A stretch of 64,000 nucleotides of DNA from Zygnema cylindricum (lineage: Eukaryota > Streptophyta > Zygnematophyceae > Zygnematales > Zygnemataceae), in NCBI GenBank assembly GCA_037447655.1, contig JBBHKE010001856.1:254428-318427 (forward strand). Reading direction: 5' to 3'. Below are positions 11,188 to 21,397 of this stretch, in pieces (the stretch's first letter is position 1; the number at the start of each line of letters is the position of its first letter). The notes under the pieces are model-generated. The model saw only the letters and a list, made by a program, of their open reading frames with translations, was not told the DNA's origin and ran no database searches. The position numbers were made by a program, and so were the translations under genes.

Positions 11188-12125
11188 GAAGTTAGAATAG
11201 TAAGGACTATGTGCGTGTAATTATGATGAAAAGCTCATTAGTCCTACATTTCATAAAAACTTCTAATTGGCGCAAAATGTATTTGCGTGATTTATAGTCT
11301 CTCGCCTATTGGCTGCTGTTTTGTATTCTCACAGCCTATCTTGCTATAATTCTTGTCTAACCACTAACACGTCGACACCTCTGCATGCAATATGGCTAAT
11401 CTGGCAAGTAGGATGTGTCGCCGGCCCAATAGCTACCCAAATTACTCTTGTTGTGTTTCCGTGATTTCCGGTTACAGTGACGGTGTGTCACGTGATGTAA
11501 CTGGTACCGAATCCGTACGCCGATTTTGGTATCGCCTGAAGTCGCACATTGATTTTTTTTTTTTGGGTGCATTGAAACGCGTATTTTTCAAACCTTTGTT
11601 TCACACATAGTACAATTCGTCAAATCAATACTTTTCAGTTTTCACCATCGAAAAAACTGAGGAAGATGCACTATTATTTATCCGTTTGGCTGTTTGCAGT
11701 ATGTGGATGCATATTATCCACAATCAATTTGTGTTCAATTAAGGTGCCTATAGCCTTTTATTTTCCCACACTAAAACATGTACCGAAGCATGACCGTATT
11801 TATGCACATCCTCGCCTTAGCAGTACTTCGCCCGACGATCCTGTCATTTGCATGCTAATAAATGCATGACTTTTCCTTTTCATGTCCACGTGTCATCTTC
11901 TTCCAAGTTGTACGGTAGAACCTTCCGCTTTTTTTCTTTTCTTTTTTCCTACATCCACACGGAATTGTCGACTGTATCTTTCCATTGGCTTCCTGAGGAA
12001 AAAAGAAAAAAAAAACTCCGTAAAGGTAAAAAAAAACTCCCTGACTATTGTTGAATGTTCTCTTCAAATTTTTTTCCTCAGTTCTCCTTCTTACCTTCCT
12101 TCTCACGTTTCGCTCTTTTCCAGCA
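11188..12125. other. intergenic, no gene recognised
   Basis: AT-rich DNA with T and pyrimidine runs near 11,930-12,110. Short open frames (11,392-11,610; 11,666-11,869) have no recognisable domain. The pyrimidine-rich part lies just upstream of the 12,165 gene and may belong to its promoter. Confidence 0.5.
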
Positions 12126-12133
12126 TATAAATA
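12126..12133 (+). promoter_or_regulatory. TATA box
   Basis: TATAAATA lies 32 bases before the first ATG at 12,165. With normal spacing, transcription would start only a few bases before that ATG. This makes the second in-frame ATG at 12,324, in better context (ATGGCG), a real alternative start. Confidence 0.5.
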
Positions 12134-12164
12134 AAACAAAAAACTTAACCTAATTTTCGTCACT

Positions 12165-12734
12165 ATGCTACGTTTCGTTGGACCCTCGGTTCTAAAAACT
12201 ACTCCGATTGGTACTTCTTCCTTCCCTGCAACCCTAACCCTAACTCGAACCCGAACCCTAATCTCCCTCCGTACAACAAAACCGTCCGTACTTCAAGCAA
12301 CAAAGCTTCTTCAAGTTCGTACGACTATGGCGGGAATCATGGACACTCTCACTGGCCGTAAGGGAAGAAAACTGACAGATGTCGTCGAATCGAGTCTCGA
12401 GGAGATTAAAAACTCTAAAAAAGAGTACGAAAAAACTATGTACGGAGTACGGAGTGCTTCTAAACCTGCAGACGATTTGAAAATGGATGCAAGACTCCAA
12501 GGAGCTCAAACGAGACTCCAGACTGCTCATGAAAATTATTGTAAAGTTTTCGCTTTTTGGACCGAGAAAAATCTCGATATCGACGAGCTTTTGTCGGACG
12601 AAGATCGGCAACGATTGAATCTTCTCGTGGACCATGCGAGTGCGGAAGAAGGAGTAGAGACGACACTTGAGAGTACAGTGACTACTGAAGAAGAGACGGA
12701 GGAAAACAAACCGCAGGTTTACGGAAATCTGTGA
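12165..12734 (+). CDS. single-exon protein of unknown function, possible organelle-targeted
   Basis: 189 codons with TGA stop and no intron. Residues 1-53 are rich in Thr, Ser, Arg and Leu, with no acidic residue, as in a chloroplast or mitochondrial transit peptide. Part of this segment is encoded by telomere-like DNA (ACCCTAACCCTAACTCG, about 12,233-12,265), giving an LTLTRTRTL run. A second in-frame Met (residue 54, position 12,324) starts MAGIMDTLTGRKGRK. The remainder is charged and probably helical (LEEIKNSKKEYEKT; DARLQGAQTRLQTAHENY), with an acidic Glu/Thr-rich tail. I do not recognise the family. The mature part could form a small coiled-coil or helical bundle. It is a plausible gene from coding-like composition, a TATA box and an open frame unlike the surrounding repeats, but expression is unproven. 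Confidence 0.65.
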   Translation: MLRFVGPSVLKTTPIGTSSFPATLTLTRTRTLISLRTTKPSVLQATKLLQVRTTMAGIMDTLTGRKGRKLTDVVESSLEEIKNSKKEYEKTMYGVRSASKPADDLKMDARLQGAQTRLQTAHENYCKVFAFWTEKNLDIDELLSDEDRQRLNLLVDHASAEEGVETTLESTVTTEEETEENKPQVYGNL

Positions 12735-13819
12735 AACTGTAACGGAAAGCTGTGAAACTGCTGACTGTTTGGAACATGGAACCAGTAGCTTGGTGGTGAA
12801 TTGAATTTTCTGTGAGAAGCCAGAAGTTTTACGGAAATCTTTGGAACTGATGGAAGACAGAGAACCAGTAGCTGATGTTTTGGAGTTTTCTTTCTGATCA
12901 GCTGTTTTTGTACAGGATATATTTGTTTGTTTTTTTTCTTTTTTTTTAGTTTTTGCGGATGTTCAGAAAGTGGTTTTACTTAGTTGTAAATAGAAAGAGA
13001 CACAGAATAAGAAAGTGTTTCTAGGAAAGTGGATGGAGTTATTTTAACGACTCCTTTTTTCTTCCTCAGAACTGTTTTTTGGCTTCCCCCACATGTCAAA
13101 ATGTAAATAAGTAAAAAAAAATGTGCATAAGAGTAAGAAAGTTTCAAGAAATACATGAATACTGTGGATATAGATACAACAAAGACTTTTTTTTTCCCCT
13201 AGTCTACGGACAGTCGGATTCGATGAAGACTTTTGGTGTTGAACGCACAATTTTTCTTTGTCATGTTTTAATGTTTTTCAGTGGTATTGAACTGTTTTTG
13301 TCTTGTTCTTGATTTTTTTTTACAATTTTTTTTTCTTGTTTTCTCGATGTTTTTTCTGTATGCAAAGTGATAAACATCTATTGGATTGCTCGTATCTTCA
13401 CTTTCCATATTTGGTGATTGGGAATTCCGAAATTGTTTTTCCGTCTATATAAAACTTAGTATAAGATTTAATCTGTAGTTTTTTTTTTCTCTCTTTTTAA
13501 AAAAGAAAATAATCTACGGCATAAAAGGTTCTCTCTGTTTCTTTTTCCAGGCATCAATCAATCACCATCCATTGCAGATTCTACCATTTTTGGAAGTCAG
13601 AAAAAATGGTTTTGGTGGATACTTATTCGCTTCCAAAATGTTATCATTTACAATTTGTACTTGTAGGGAGGAGTAAAGGGAGGAGAGAAACTATATAAAA
13701 CGTCGCGAAATAACTCATAAACTGTGCCCGATGGACCCCCTGCTGAAAGGTGTGGAGAAGTCGTAAGGGCTTTAATGAAAGCGTCCCGATCTAGGATAAA
13801 ACACTCTGATGGCTCAAAG

Positions 13820-13821
<2 letters not shown>
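12735..13821. other. 3' flank of the 12,165 gene, no further gene seen
   Basis: T-rich sequence, probably including the 3' UTR of the upstream gene. Short open frames lack any domain or composition typical of coding sequence. Confidence 0.5.

Positions 13822-13822
<1 letters not shown>

Positions 13823-13894
<72 letters not shown>
13823..13894. repeat. (TA)n microsatellite
   Basis: About 36 uninterrupted TA units. Confidence 0.98.
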
Positions 13895-13896
<2 letters not shown>

Positions 13897-15203
13897 GTAT
13901 AGGCTTTTTCATAAGGCTCTTACATATTGACAGAAAGCAGATTTTGCTTAAGAGTCACCTGAGCATTGAAAATTACAAACAAACATAAACAATCAAGAAC
14001 AATAAAATATTTCAAAAAAAAAAGTCAACTCGTTCAAAGTTCTTACTTTTCTTTGTTCCATTATTCTTCGAATTCTTGTAAATAACGTGTAAACCAAATC
14101 TGAACTCAGAAAATTGGTAAAATGCTTCTTTGGATGTGTTCGGTTTACTGGCCATCTTTTGGTATTTTTGTTGCTTTTGCCTTGCTTACTGTTTTTATTT
14201 TTTCCCCTGACATGTAGTTTTTCAGTTTTTGCCATGCTACTTCCTTTTGTTCCCATGGACTCAGATGGTTTACCATCGCGCTTTTTAATAAAGTCAGCAT
14301 TTTTTTTTTTTTTAATAGTATCCCATTCTGCTCATTATATAGAAGAATTATTAAGCGGTATTAGAATTACAAGAATCAATTAAATGTTTGGATCTTAAAA
14401 TAAAACTTTTATGTAATGGTCATAGACCATCACTAGGATGATAGAAAGTCATAATACGACAACGATGAAAAAATTTAAACGTCTTCTTGAAGTTTGAGTT
14501 TCTTGATCCAGATGTGTCTTTTTCTCGATCCACTTTTGTCTTTTTCCTCCCATGCACCATTACCAAAGTCTTCTTAACCTAACATCTTTATGTCCTCCAA
14601 AATCATAAACAAAAAAGAGAAACGGACAAAAGGCCGGTAGCATCCAATAAAGACTTCCGAGAATTATATCGAACGAGTTAAAAAGACAAAAGAAAAAGAA
14701 TAAAGAAAAGACAAGAAAAGACAAAAAGAATGACAAAAAGAAAAGGGACTATCACTAGAACAGTGACAACAAAAAATACAAATGCTCAATCATTCCTATC
14801 TAAACTTTTCAGCCGACAATCAAATATTTGAGGGATAAATAAATAACCACTTAAAATAAAGACCATTACACCATACTCAGGCACAATTTTCAAGAGTAAA
14901 ATGTTGTAAAATCTTTATTATCGTTTGTCAATTTCCACAAACGAGTACAATTGTTTCAGAAGCCAACAAAATATGCAGAAAAACCTTCTAATATGAAGAA
15001 TATTACCCATTTCTCAAACTCTTCTTGTAAAAACGGTGACTCGTAGGCCAAAATTGTGTCCTCGTTCTTTTATAACTAAGAACTCGGGTGAAAAAAAAAA
15101 TGTTGTTGTTTAACTAAAAACACATGTCCTATAAACATGCCCGGCATATGCTCCAAAAATAAAGGTTTAGTGTTTTTCCAAACCTTAGAGATATACAATA
15201 AAC
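13895..15203. other. intergenic, no gene recognised
   Basis: AT-rich. Contains an A-rich purine stretch with AAAAGACA-like units (14,640-14,750) and T runs. It lies downstream of the minus-strand transporter gene, whose 3' UTR probably occupies the upper part. Confidence 0.5.
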
Positions 15204-17792
15204 TTACATAGTATTTGAACCGACTTTGAATAGTGTTGATCCCAAAGGACTTGACGAACCATCTATTAATGCTCTAATGGAATCAAATGTCCCATAACAT
15301 GCGAAAAGTAGCCCAAAAACAATTAAACACAAGTCGATTATGAAACTAATGCGACCAATGTCGTTCCAAAAAACGTTAATATGAAACAACCCCGGTAGTA
15401 CAAACGCTAACATAGCACAAACAGTTGCTCCGAGAAGTCCACAAAATGTCGCAAATCCCGGAACTCGAATTGCTAAAGTCGCGACGAAAAGGATAATAAC
15501 CATTCGAATTCCTTTATAAATAGTCTCTCTTGTAAACACATCCGCAGATACTTTCTCCTTAAACAATTTCGTTTCTCGAAACCAACACTCGACAATTTCG
15601 TGTACGGGGTGCAACATTACCGGAAACGTAAAAAACAAACCGAAACAAAGACCCAGTTTGACGACCATTGTCGTCCAATCGTTTTGCAAATTAATCGTGA
15701 TTATTTCGTTGGTCAAATCTCCAAAGGCGAAATATCCGATTGAACCAAAAGACACATATAGAATGGTGATACAAACCATGGAAAAACCAAGAGTTTTTGG
15801 GAACTTTTCCGGCTCTTTCATGGAAGCTTCCAAAGGTAAAGTCATCGAAAAACCTTCGAAACAATAACACGCGACTCCGAGAGCGAAAGGAATACTTGAT
15901 AAATTCGTGAATGCACGAACCTCGGAAAAGTCTTTGAAGCTTCCCAAATCGTCTTTTATGACAACCGCCATTGCCAAAAGGTTTGAGAAATCGGCAAAAA
16001 TACTAAAAGGCGCAAGTTTTGCAAGGGACCGAACCCACGATAATAATATCTGCAAAATATTATGAGCATTTTTTTTGATAATGAAAAACAACGAAGTTGA
16101 GGATAATATTCCCTCTCCCTCCCTACTTTTCTCCTTCCATCTTGTCCATCCCATAAACCTTCTCTTCCTCCATACCGACTTCTTTCAGTCTACTCTACCA
16201 ACAGTTTCTCCACTTTCCTCCTTTCTTCCTTTCCTTCTTCTCTCAATCGCCACTCCCATTCTACCCAATCCTTCCTCCCCTCCACTTCCTTCTCTCCCCC
16301 TACCCTGAACTTGCACCAAAATTCATATGCGATTCCTCCCCTCTCCCTCCCTCACCTGAACCGGCGCCAACATCCATATAAGATTCGTCTTATTCGTCCA
16401 CGACAAAACCTCAAACGAGGCCAAATTTTGGCCAATGAAAAGGAGATACGAGATGCAACAACCCCCTTGGGAGAGTAGGACAAAAGTCTCCACTATATGT
16501 TGTCCCGTCCGACCGTACACATGTTGTCCGAGGTCGCCGTAGGAGACGATGGAACGGTGTCCCATGTGACGGAGCCGTTGCCGGCAACGGACCTGGTATT
16601 GGTATCGGATTCAAGCGTCGTTTTAGGGTTTTTTTAAGGTTTTTTAAGGTTTTTTAGGGTTTTGAAAGAGTATCGAAGGGTTTGAGAGGATTTAGGGTTA
16701 CAGGGGATTTGGATTAGGGTTTTGTTTGAGGAATTGAATTTAGAGTTTCAGTTAACATGGGAATCAGCGGGAGTTTGATTAAGAGGGAGAGGGAGGGGGA
16801 GAGGGAGAGGGAGGAAGGGGAGGGGCAGGGGGAAGTAGAGGGAAAGTGAGGGGAAGGGGGAGGGAGCAGGAGAGGGAGAGAGGGAGGGAGCGGGAGAGGG
16901 AAAGGGAGAGGGAGAGGAAGAGAGAGAGGGAGAGGGAGAGGGAGAGGGGGCGGGGGCGGGGGAGGGGGAGGGGGCGGGGGAGGGGGTGGGGGAGGGGGAG
17001 GGGAGGGGTAGGGGGAGGGGGAGGGGGAGGGGGAGGGGGAGGGGGAGGGGGAGGGGGAGGGGGAGGGGGAGGGAGAGGGAGAGGGAGAGGGAGAGGGAGA
17101 GGGAGAGGGAGAGGGAGAGGGAGAGGGAGAGGGAGAGGGAGAGGGAGAGGGAGAGGGAGAGGGAGAGGGAGAGGGAGAGGGAGAGGGGGAGGGAGAGGGA
17201 GAGGGAGAGGGAGAGGGAGAGGGAGAGGGAGAGGGAGAGGGAGAGGGAGAGGGAGAGGGAGAGGGAGAGGGAGGGGGAGAGGGAGAGGGAGAGGGAGAGG
17301 GAGAGGGAGAGGGAGAGGGAGAGGGAGAGGGAGAGGGAGAGGGAGAGGGAGAGGGAGAGGGAGAGGGAGAGGGAGAGGGAGAGGGAGAGAGAGAGAGAGA
17401 GAGATGGTCTCCAATCCAAACTCTAATCTAAACCTTCATTCCTCAAATTCTAAATTGAGCCCTGGTTCCAAATACCGTCTGACCCCCGACCCGAATCCTA
17501 ATCCAAACCTAATCCCAGTCCTTACCAGCAGCAGCATGGAGTAATAGCAGACGGCGCCACATGCACAAACAGACAAACTTCCAACTCCCCATCCGGATAC
17601 ACGGAAAGTGTACGGAAGACCAAGCACTCCTGCTCCAATAATGGATATAAGAGTGTTTGCAAATGTTCGCTTTATACCGCCAAGATGTACTTCCTCGTCC
17701 GTACCCTGGAGCTGTACGATTTGAGGAGGATCTTCCTCTGGTTCTAAAGGAGTGTCACGTGGCTCAATGAGAACCTCACCCAGGGAGTTCAT
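15204..17792 (-). CDS. vacuolar amino acid transporter, AVT3-like (AAAP family), 3 exons
   Basis: Exons on the minus strand: 17,526-17,792, 16,356-16,592 and 15,204-16,049. All junctions are phase 0 with GT-AG borders, giving 449 aa and a TAA stop. The start is the first ATG of the frame at 17,792. The N-terminal ~45 residues are acidic and soluble. The first membrane helix carries the family signature [11 protein letters not shown]. Exon 2 has SYGDLG and [17 protein letters not shown]. Exon 3 has [27 protein letters not shown] and [13 protein letters not shown], and continues through helices to a short tail. This is an Aa_trans domain of about 11 helices. In plants AVT3-type proteins export neutral amino acids from the vacuole; substrate here is inferred. 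Intron 1 contains a large GGGAGA array. A GTAAGT overlaps the stop region (15,197-15,207), so a further small exon cannot be excluded. Confidence 0.88.
16623..16740. repeat. degenerate telomere-like repeats in the transporter's intron 1
   Basis: Plus strand shows repeated TTTAGGGTTTT/TTAAGGTTTTTT and ATTTAGGGTT units. Similar CCTAATCC units lie at 17,488-17,520, just inside the 5' end of the same intron. These resemble the plant telomere unit but are imperfect. Confidence 0.5.
16785..17405. repeat. GGGAGA/GGGGGA purine array (intron 1)
   Basis: About 620 bp of nearly pure purine on the plus strand. GGAGAG/GGGGGC variants lie at 16,785-16,990, (GGGGGA)n at about 16,990-17,070, an almost perfect (GGGAGA)n at about 17,070-17,388, and GA repeats to 17,404. 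It lies wholly in the transporter's intron 1, so the transcript carries a CU-rich tract. The G-rich strand could form G-quadruplexes and the tract could form triplex DNA. Confidence 0.97.
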
Positions 17793-17831
17793 TTCTTGTC
17801 GTCTTGTTGAAGATCCTTTCAAGGTGATCAA

Positions 17832-18690
17832 TGATGCCGATTAGGTGAAGCTTTTGAATTAAAACTTTCTTTCGAAACTGAAACCCAAATTTAGAAACGT
17901 TTTCCATTTAATAATGTTGCGTTTTCAAATCGTTTTTAATGAGTCATTAAACTTTGGCAAAGGTAAAACATGCCCATCTATACGTGTATACAAGCATAGG
18001 TACATTTACATACATATAAAAACATAAATATGCATATGTAGTAGGAATATATGTATATATTGTATAGATATGCATATATACGAAAAAAAAATGTTATAAT
18101 ACACATATAAACACAAACAAACACAAGAAAAGAAGAGACCTATGGCCTATGGCCTGCGTGGCCCTTTCACACATATAAATACATTTCTCTTTGCATGAAG
18201 AATGTGTACATGTGTCTGTATGCATATGTATAAACACAAAATTACAACTTTAACACTTCTATATGTGTGCATATATGTACAATAGAAACAAAACGTGGCC
18301 TTCTCGAGAGTGTCCGTTATGGAAATCAACGAACAATGGCCATCATCGTTGTGAATGATCAACGGACAAGAATGCATCGTGGTTGATTGACACCAGCAAA
18401 CAAATTGAACAATATTGAATACAATTTAGTATTCACACGAGACAATCCATGGCCTTAAAAAGAGCGAATAGGAACCAAAAATTTGAGGACAGTGCCCTAG
18501 GCACTTGATTTTCTTATCACAAATGCACCAAATTCTCATGTAACGATCACATTTACTAACTTCACTTCTCCAATTCCTAGTCATTCCCCACATTTTCCCC
18601 TGAATCTCCCCTAAAACGAAAAAATCTCCCACAGGATCATCGCCTAAACCTAATTCTAAAGTACAATAACACTATTTTGAACTTTCATTA
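17832..18690. other. upstream flank of the transporter gene, no gene seen
   Basis: AT-rich DNA, with a TA/CA-rich stretch at 17,980-18,130 (ATATGTATATA types). The promoter of the minus-strand transporter is presumably near 17,830-18,000, but no clear element stands out. Confidence 0.5.
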
Positions 18691-18699
18691 AACCACAAC

Positions 18700-18915
18700 A
18701 TATCGTGTTCATGATTTTTCGTTACATTTAAATCCGATTTTCTCTGCACACACATGCACGATTTTCATTTGGAGACTACCAACCGAAAAGTAAAAGCCTT
18801 TTTTTTCCATCGAAATCGTCCGATTTAAAAAATGACAAGTATCCACGGAGAAAATGATTTTAAACACCAAAAAAACATCAACACTAATAGCAGTGCGCGG
18901 TGAAATATAGTGCAA
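18700..18915. mobile_element. remnant of TA-type MITE
   Basis: Shares its order of motifs (a TTCTC..CAC start, CCGATTTTC, GAGAC..CCAAC, ATCGAAATCGTC, CGGAGAAAA, AACATCAACACTAATAGC, GCGGTG) with the MITE at 19,703-20,705. Ends are eroded. Confidence 0.4.
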
Positions 18916-19702
18916 GGGATAGTTTAAAACATACTGACTCAAGGTGTACGGATTTACAAAGTTTTTCTAAGGTTTTGAAGGTATTGTCTGGCTTTTCTTG
19001 GTTTTAGGGTTTATTAGGGTTTATTAGTGTTTGGTAGTACTCTTTAGGTCTTTTCATTTCTTGAAAGTTCTAGTTTTTTGTTTTTTTTTTTTTTTTAATA
19101 GGATTTATTATTCGTTTTCCGATTTTTTCGAGTTTGATATTTTTTTGTGCTTTTTTTAACTATTTTTGGCGTTTTTTAAAGTTTGTTAGGGCAGTTAGCT
19201 TAGTTATTTAGTGCATTTGTACGAACAATGAATCAATAACTTGCTCATACTCACTCTTCAGACAAAGGCAGATAAAACTACCTCGAGCGGCGGCAGCCAC
19301 GTGGCAGCCAAATGCTCCCCTAACCGCTGAAAAACGGTGAAAAAACGGTGAAAAACGGTGAACGATCGAACAGAATCCACAAAACGGTTGAACGGAATCC
19401 AAGGAAAGCTTCCCGGAAGGCTCCTGCAACATTTGATCCGGCAGCAAAATAGTGTTGAAGACCGGCCCCGTAAGGAAGGCGGAAGCTTCCTCTGCCAAAC
19501 AGGACGACGGTACCGTACAGCAAGGCTCGTTACAGTACGAGACGGCATGGTATCGTACTGTAATGTACGGTGCCGTACGCCAATGTCCTTATTAGAGTTG
19601 GTGAATCGTTAGTGTTTAACTGTTAAGGTGGATTTAGTAGTAGCTCCACTAAATTATGCTACATGACACATTTTGAACTTAAAAAAAAAATGTTATCCAC
19701 AC
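18916..19702. other. intergenic, no gene recognised
   Basis: T-rich sequence with TTAGGGTTTATTAGGG-like units near 19,010, then a stretch with tandem GGTGAAAAACGGTGAAAAA units (19,328-19,365) and repeated TACGGTACCGTAC-type palindromes (19,505-19,580). Confidence 0.5.
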
Positions 19703-20705
19703 TACACCGTGTATCGCTATTAGTGTTAATAATTTTTTCACCAATTAAAACATCTTTTCTCCGTACACTATTTTCCGATTTTCAATTTGAGACCGTCAAT
19801 CAGAAGCTGAGAATCTTATCTTTCAATCGCAACCGTCAGATCTAAAAATCAACATGCGTGAACGGGGAAAAGATGTTTATAGTAGTGTTGTGTATCGGTA
19901 AAAAACTTATCGCGATAACACCGATACCGATAGTTATCGGTTATCGAACGGTCAGAGGTTCCGATATATCGGTCTGGGACCAACAAATTCCATATCGGCG
20001 ATAACTTTTTAAAAATATAGTATGCATACAATAGTACTATATAACATACTGTATTATATAATTTTCATTATATAGCGTGGAATGCCACGTATAAGAATTT
20101 GTTCCGCGTATCTATTTAACTGAAAATCTTTACGGACAGCGCTGCACATAAACGTCGACAAATATAAGTTAATACTTTATTGTTATAAAACTATACTATC
20201 GAAACGAAAAAAATAAAATCTGAATCAAACTTTTTCCAAAAAAAGACGAACAGACTGAAAGAAGCAGACGAACACACCTGTCAGACTGCCGCCATTTCCA
20301 GACGCCATATTTTGAAAATTTTGGCAGCAGGAATTTTGAAAACCCCCTTAAATTAGGAATAATGATGGAAAATTCGCAATTTTTTACCGGAATCGGGAGT
20401 AAGGGGGTCCGCTGCGCGTCCGGGGAATACGACGTACAGTTGCGTGTACAGGCCGTACATTTATCTGTACGGTCCGTACAGATATCGCCGATAGTTATCG
20501 TTATCGGCATTATCGCCGATAAGTACTCGATATTATCGGCTACTAATCGGCGATAAGACCGATGTCGATATATCGTACCAATATATCGATTATCGGGAAC
20601 CCGGAAAAAGGTCCATATCGGTTATCGGTAAATCCTTACCGATACACAACACTAGTTTATAGAGACGAAAAAAACATCTAACACTACTTAGCGATTCACG
20701 GTGTA
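19703..20705. mobile_element. TA-type MITE carrying a nested hAT MITE
   Basis: Outer ends are TACACCGTGTATCGCTATTAG and, inverted, TACACCGTGAATCGCTAAG. The terminal TA is possibly the Tc1/mariner-like target duplication. The host MITE is about 220 bp once the hAT insertion 19,883-20,654 and one 8-bp duplication are removed. Related ends occur at 38,611, 39,115, 40,847, 52,142 and elsewhere in this window. Confidence 0.65.
19875..20662. mobile_element. hAT MITE 2 with perfect 8-bp target duplication
   Basis: A 772-bp element (19,883-20,654) with inverted ends TAGTGTTGTGTATCGGTAA / CCGATACACAACACTA, flanked by GTTTATAG at 19,875-19,882 and 20,655-20,662. The interior near both ends is dense in TATCGG/CCGATA motifs. 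Non-autonomous. Confidence 0.9.
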
Positions 20706-20834
20706 GTTTATGACTCTATGAGCATGAGTGAAGAAAACCAGTATGGCGCGCCCTAATAATAGTTTAGGGTGTACGGTAATACTAACAACACAGGACGGTA
20801 CGGTAACCGTACAGTACACCGTGTATCGATATTA

Positions 20835-21392
20835 GGGTATGTCCCCATGTGCATAAGTAAGGATTTTTTTTTGTTGTTTTCATATAAAACTTAGCGCCGT
20901 ACTGCCTAAGTTGCAACGTACGAAGGAATCGCAAATTTGTAGAGTACAATTTGCGTCATCCTCGAACTTAGGATGTACGAAAAATTTGTCGTCTTGTGTA
21001 TTTCAACCCACGGCCGCGACAAAAAACGTCATCTTCAAGCTTTTCATTAAAACACATCGGCGATGTGTTTTAAAACTAGGTGTTTTCAATAAACAAAATA
21101 GGAACATATATTCGCACGTGCCGTAATGCTCAAAAAATTTCAAAAGGTTTCCAGCAACAAAGAAAAGTACATAATTCGCTATGTTTTGTCCGTTATCGTT
21201 CAGGGCGACGAAGAAAAGTACACAATTTGTTTTGTTTTGTCCGTTTTCGCCCGGTACGGAATTTCTTTTGCATGCGTCTTTGAAATTCCGATGCCATTTC
21301 ACGTCGACCGGACAGGAGACGCGAAGGCAAAGCACATCTTCTTCAAACCGTGGAACGACACAGGCTGTAAGGCGGTACGTTTACAATGTCAC
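20835..21392 (-). mobile_element. Harbinger-like repeat, split by the copia array
   Basis: TTA then GGGTATGTCCCCATGTG at 20,832 marks a terminus. The following sequence is the reverse complement of the family seen at 9,410 and 29,214. It breaks at the target duplication (21,393) and resumes after 29,087 with the reverse complement of the GTATACGTCGACAAT region. So the retroelement array inserted into this repeat. Confidence 0.6.
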
Positions 21393-21397
21393 GGTAA

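Noticed and set aside
11392-11869. Two short open frames, one with a hydrophobic N-terminus
   Set aside because: Too short, no recognisable domain, no intron or promoter evidence.
16748-17544. Long open frames on both strands encoding Arg-Glu, Gly-Arg or Ser-Leu/Pro-Leu repeats
   Set aside because: They are translations of the GGGAGA array inside the transporter's intron.
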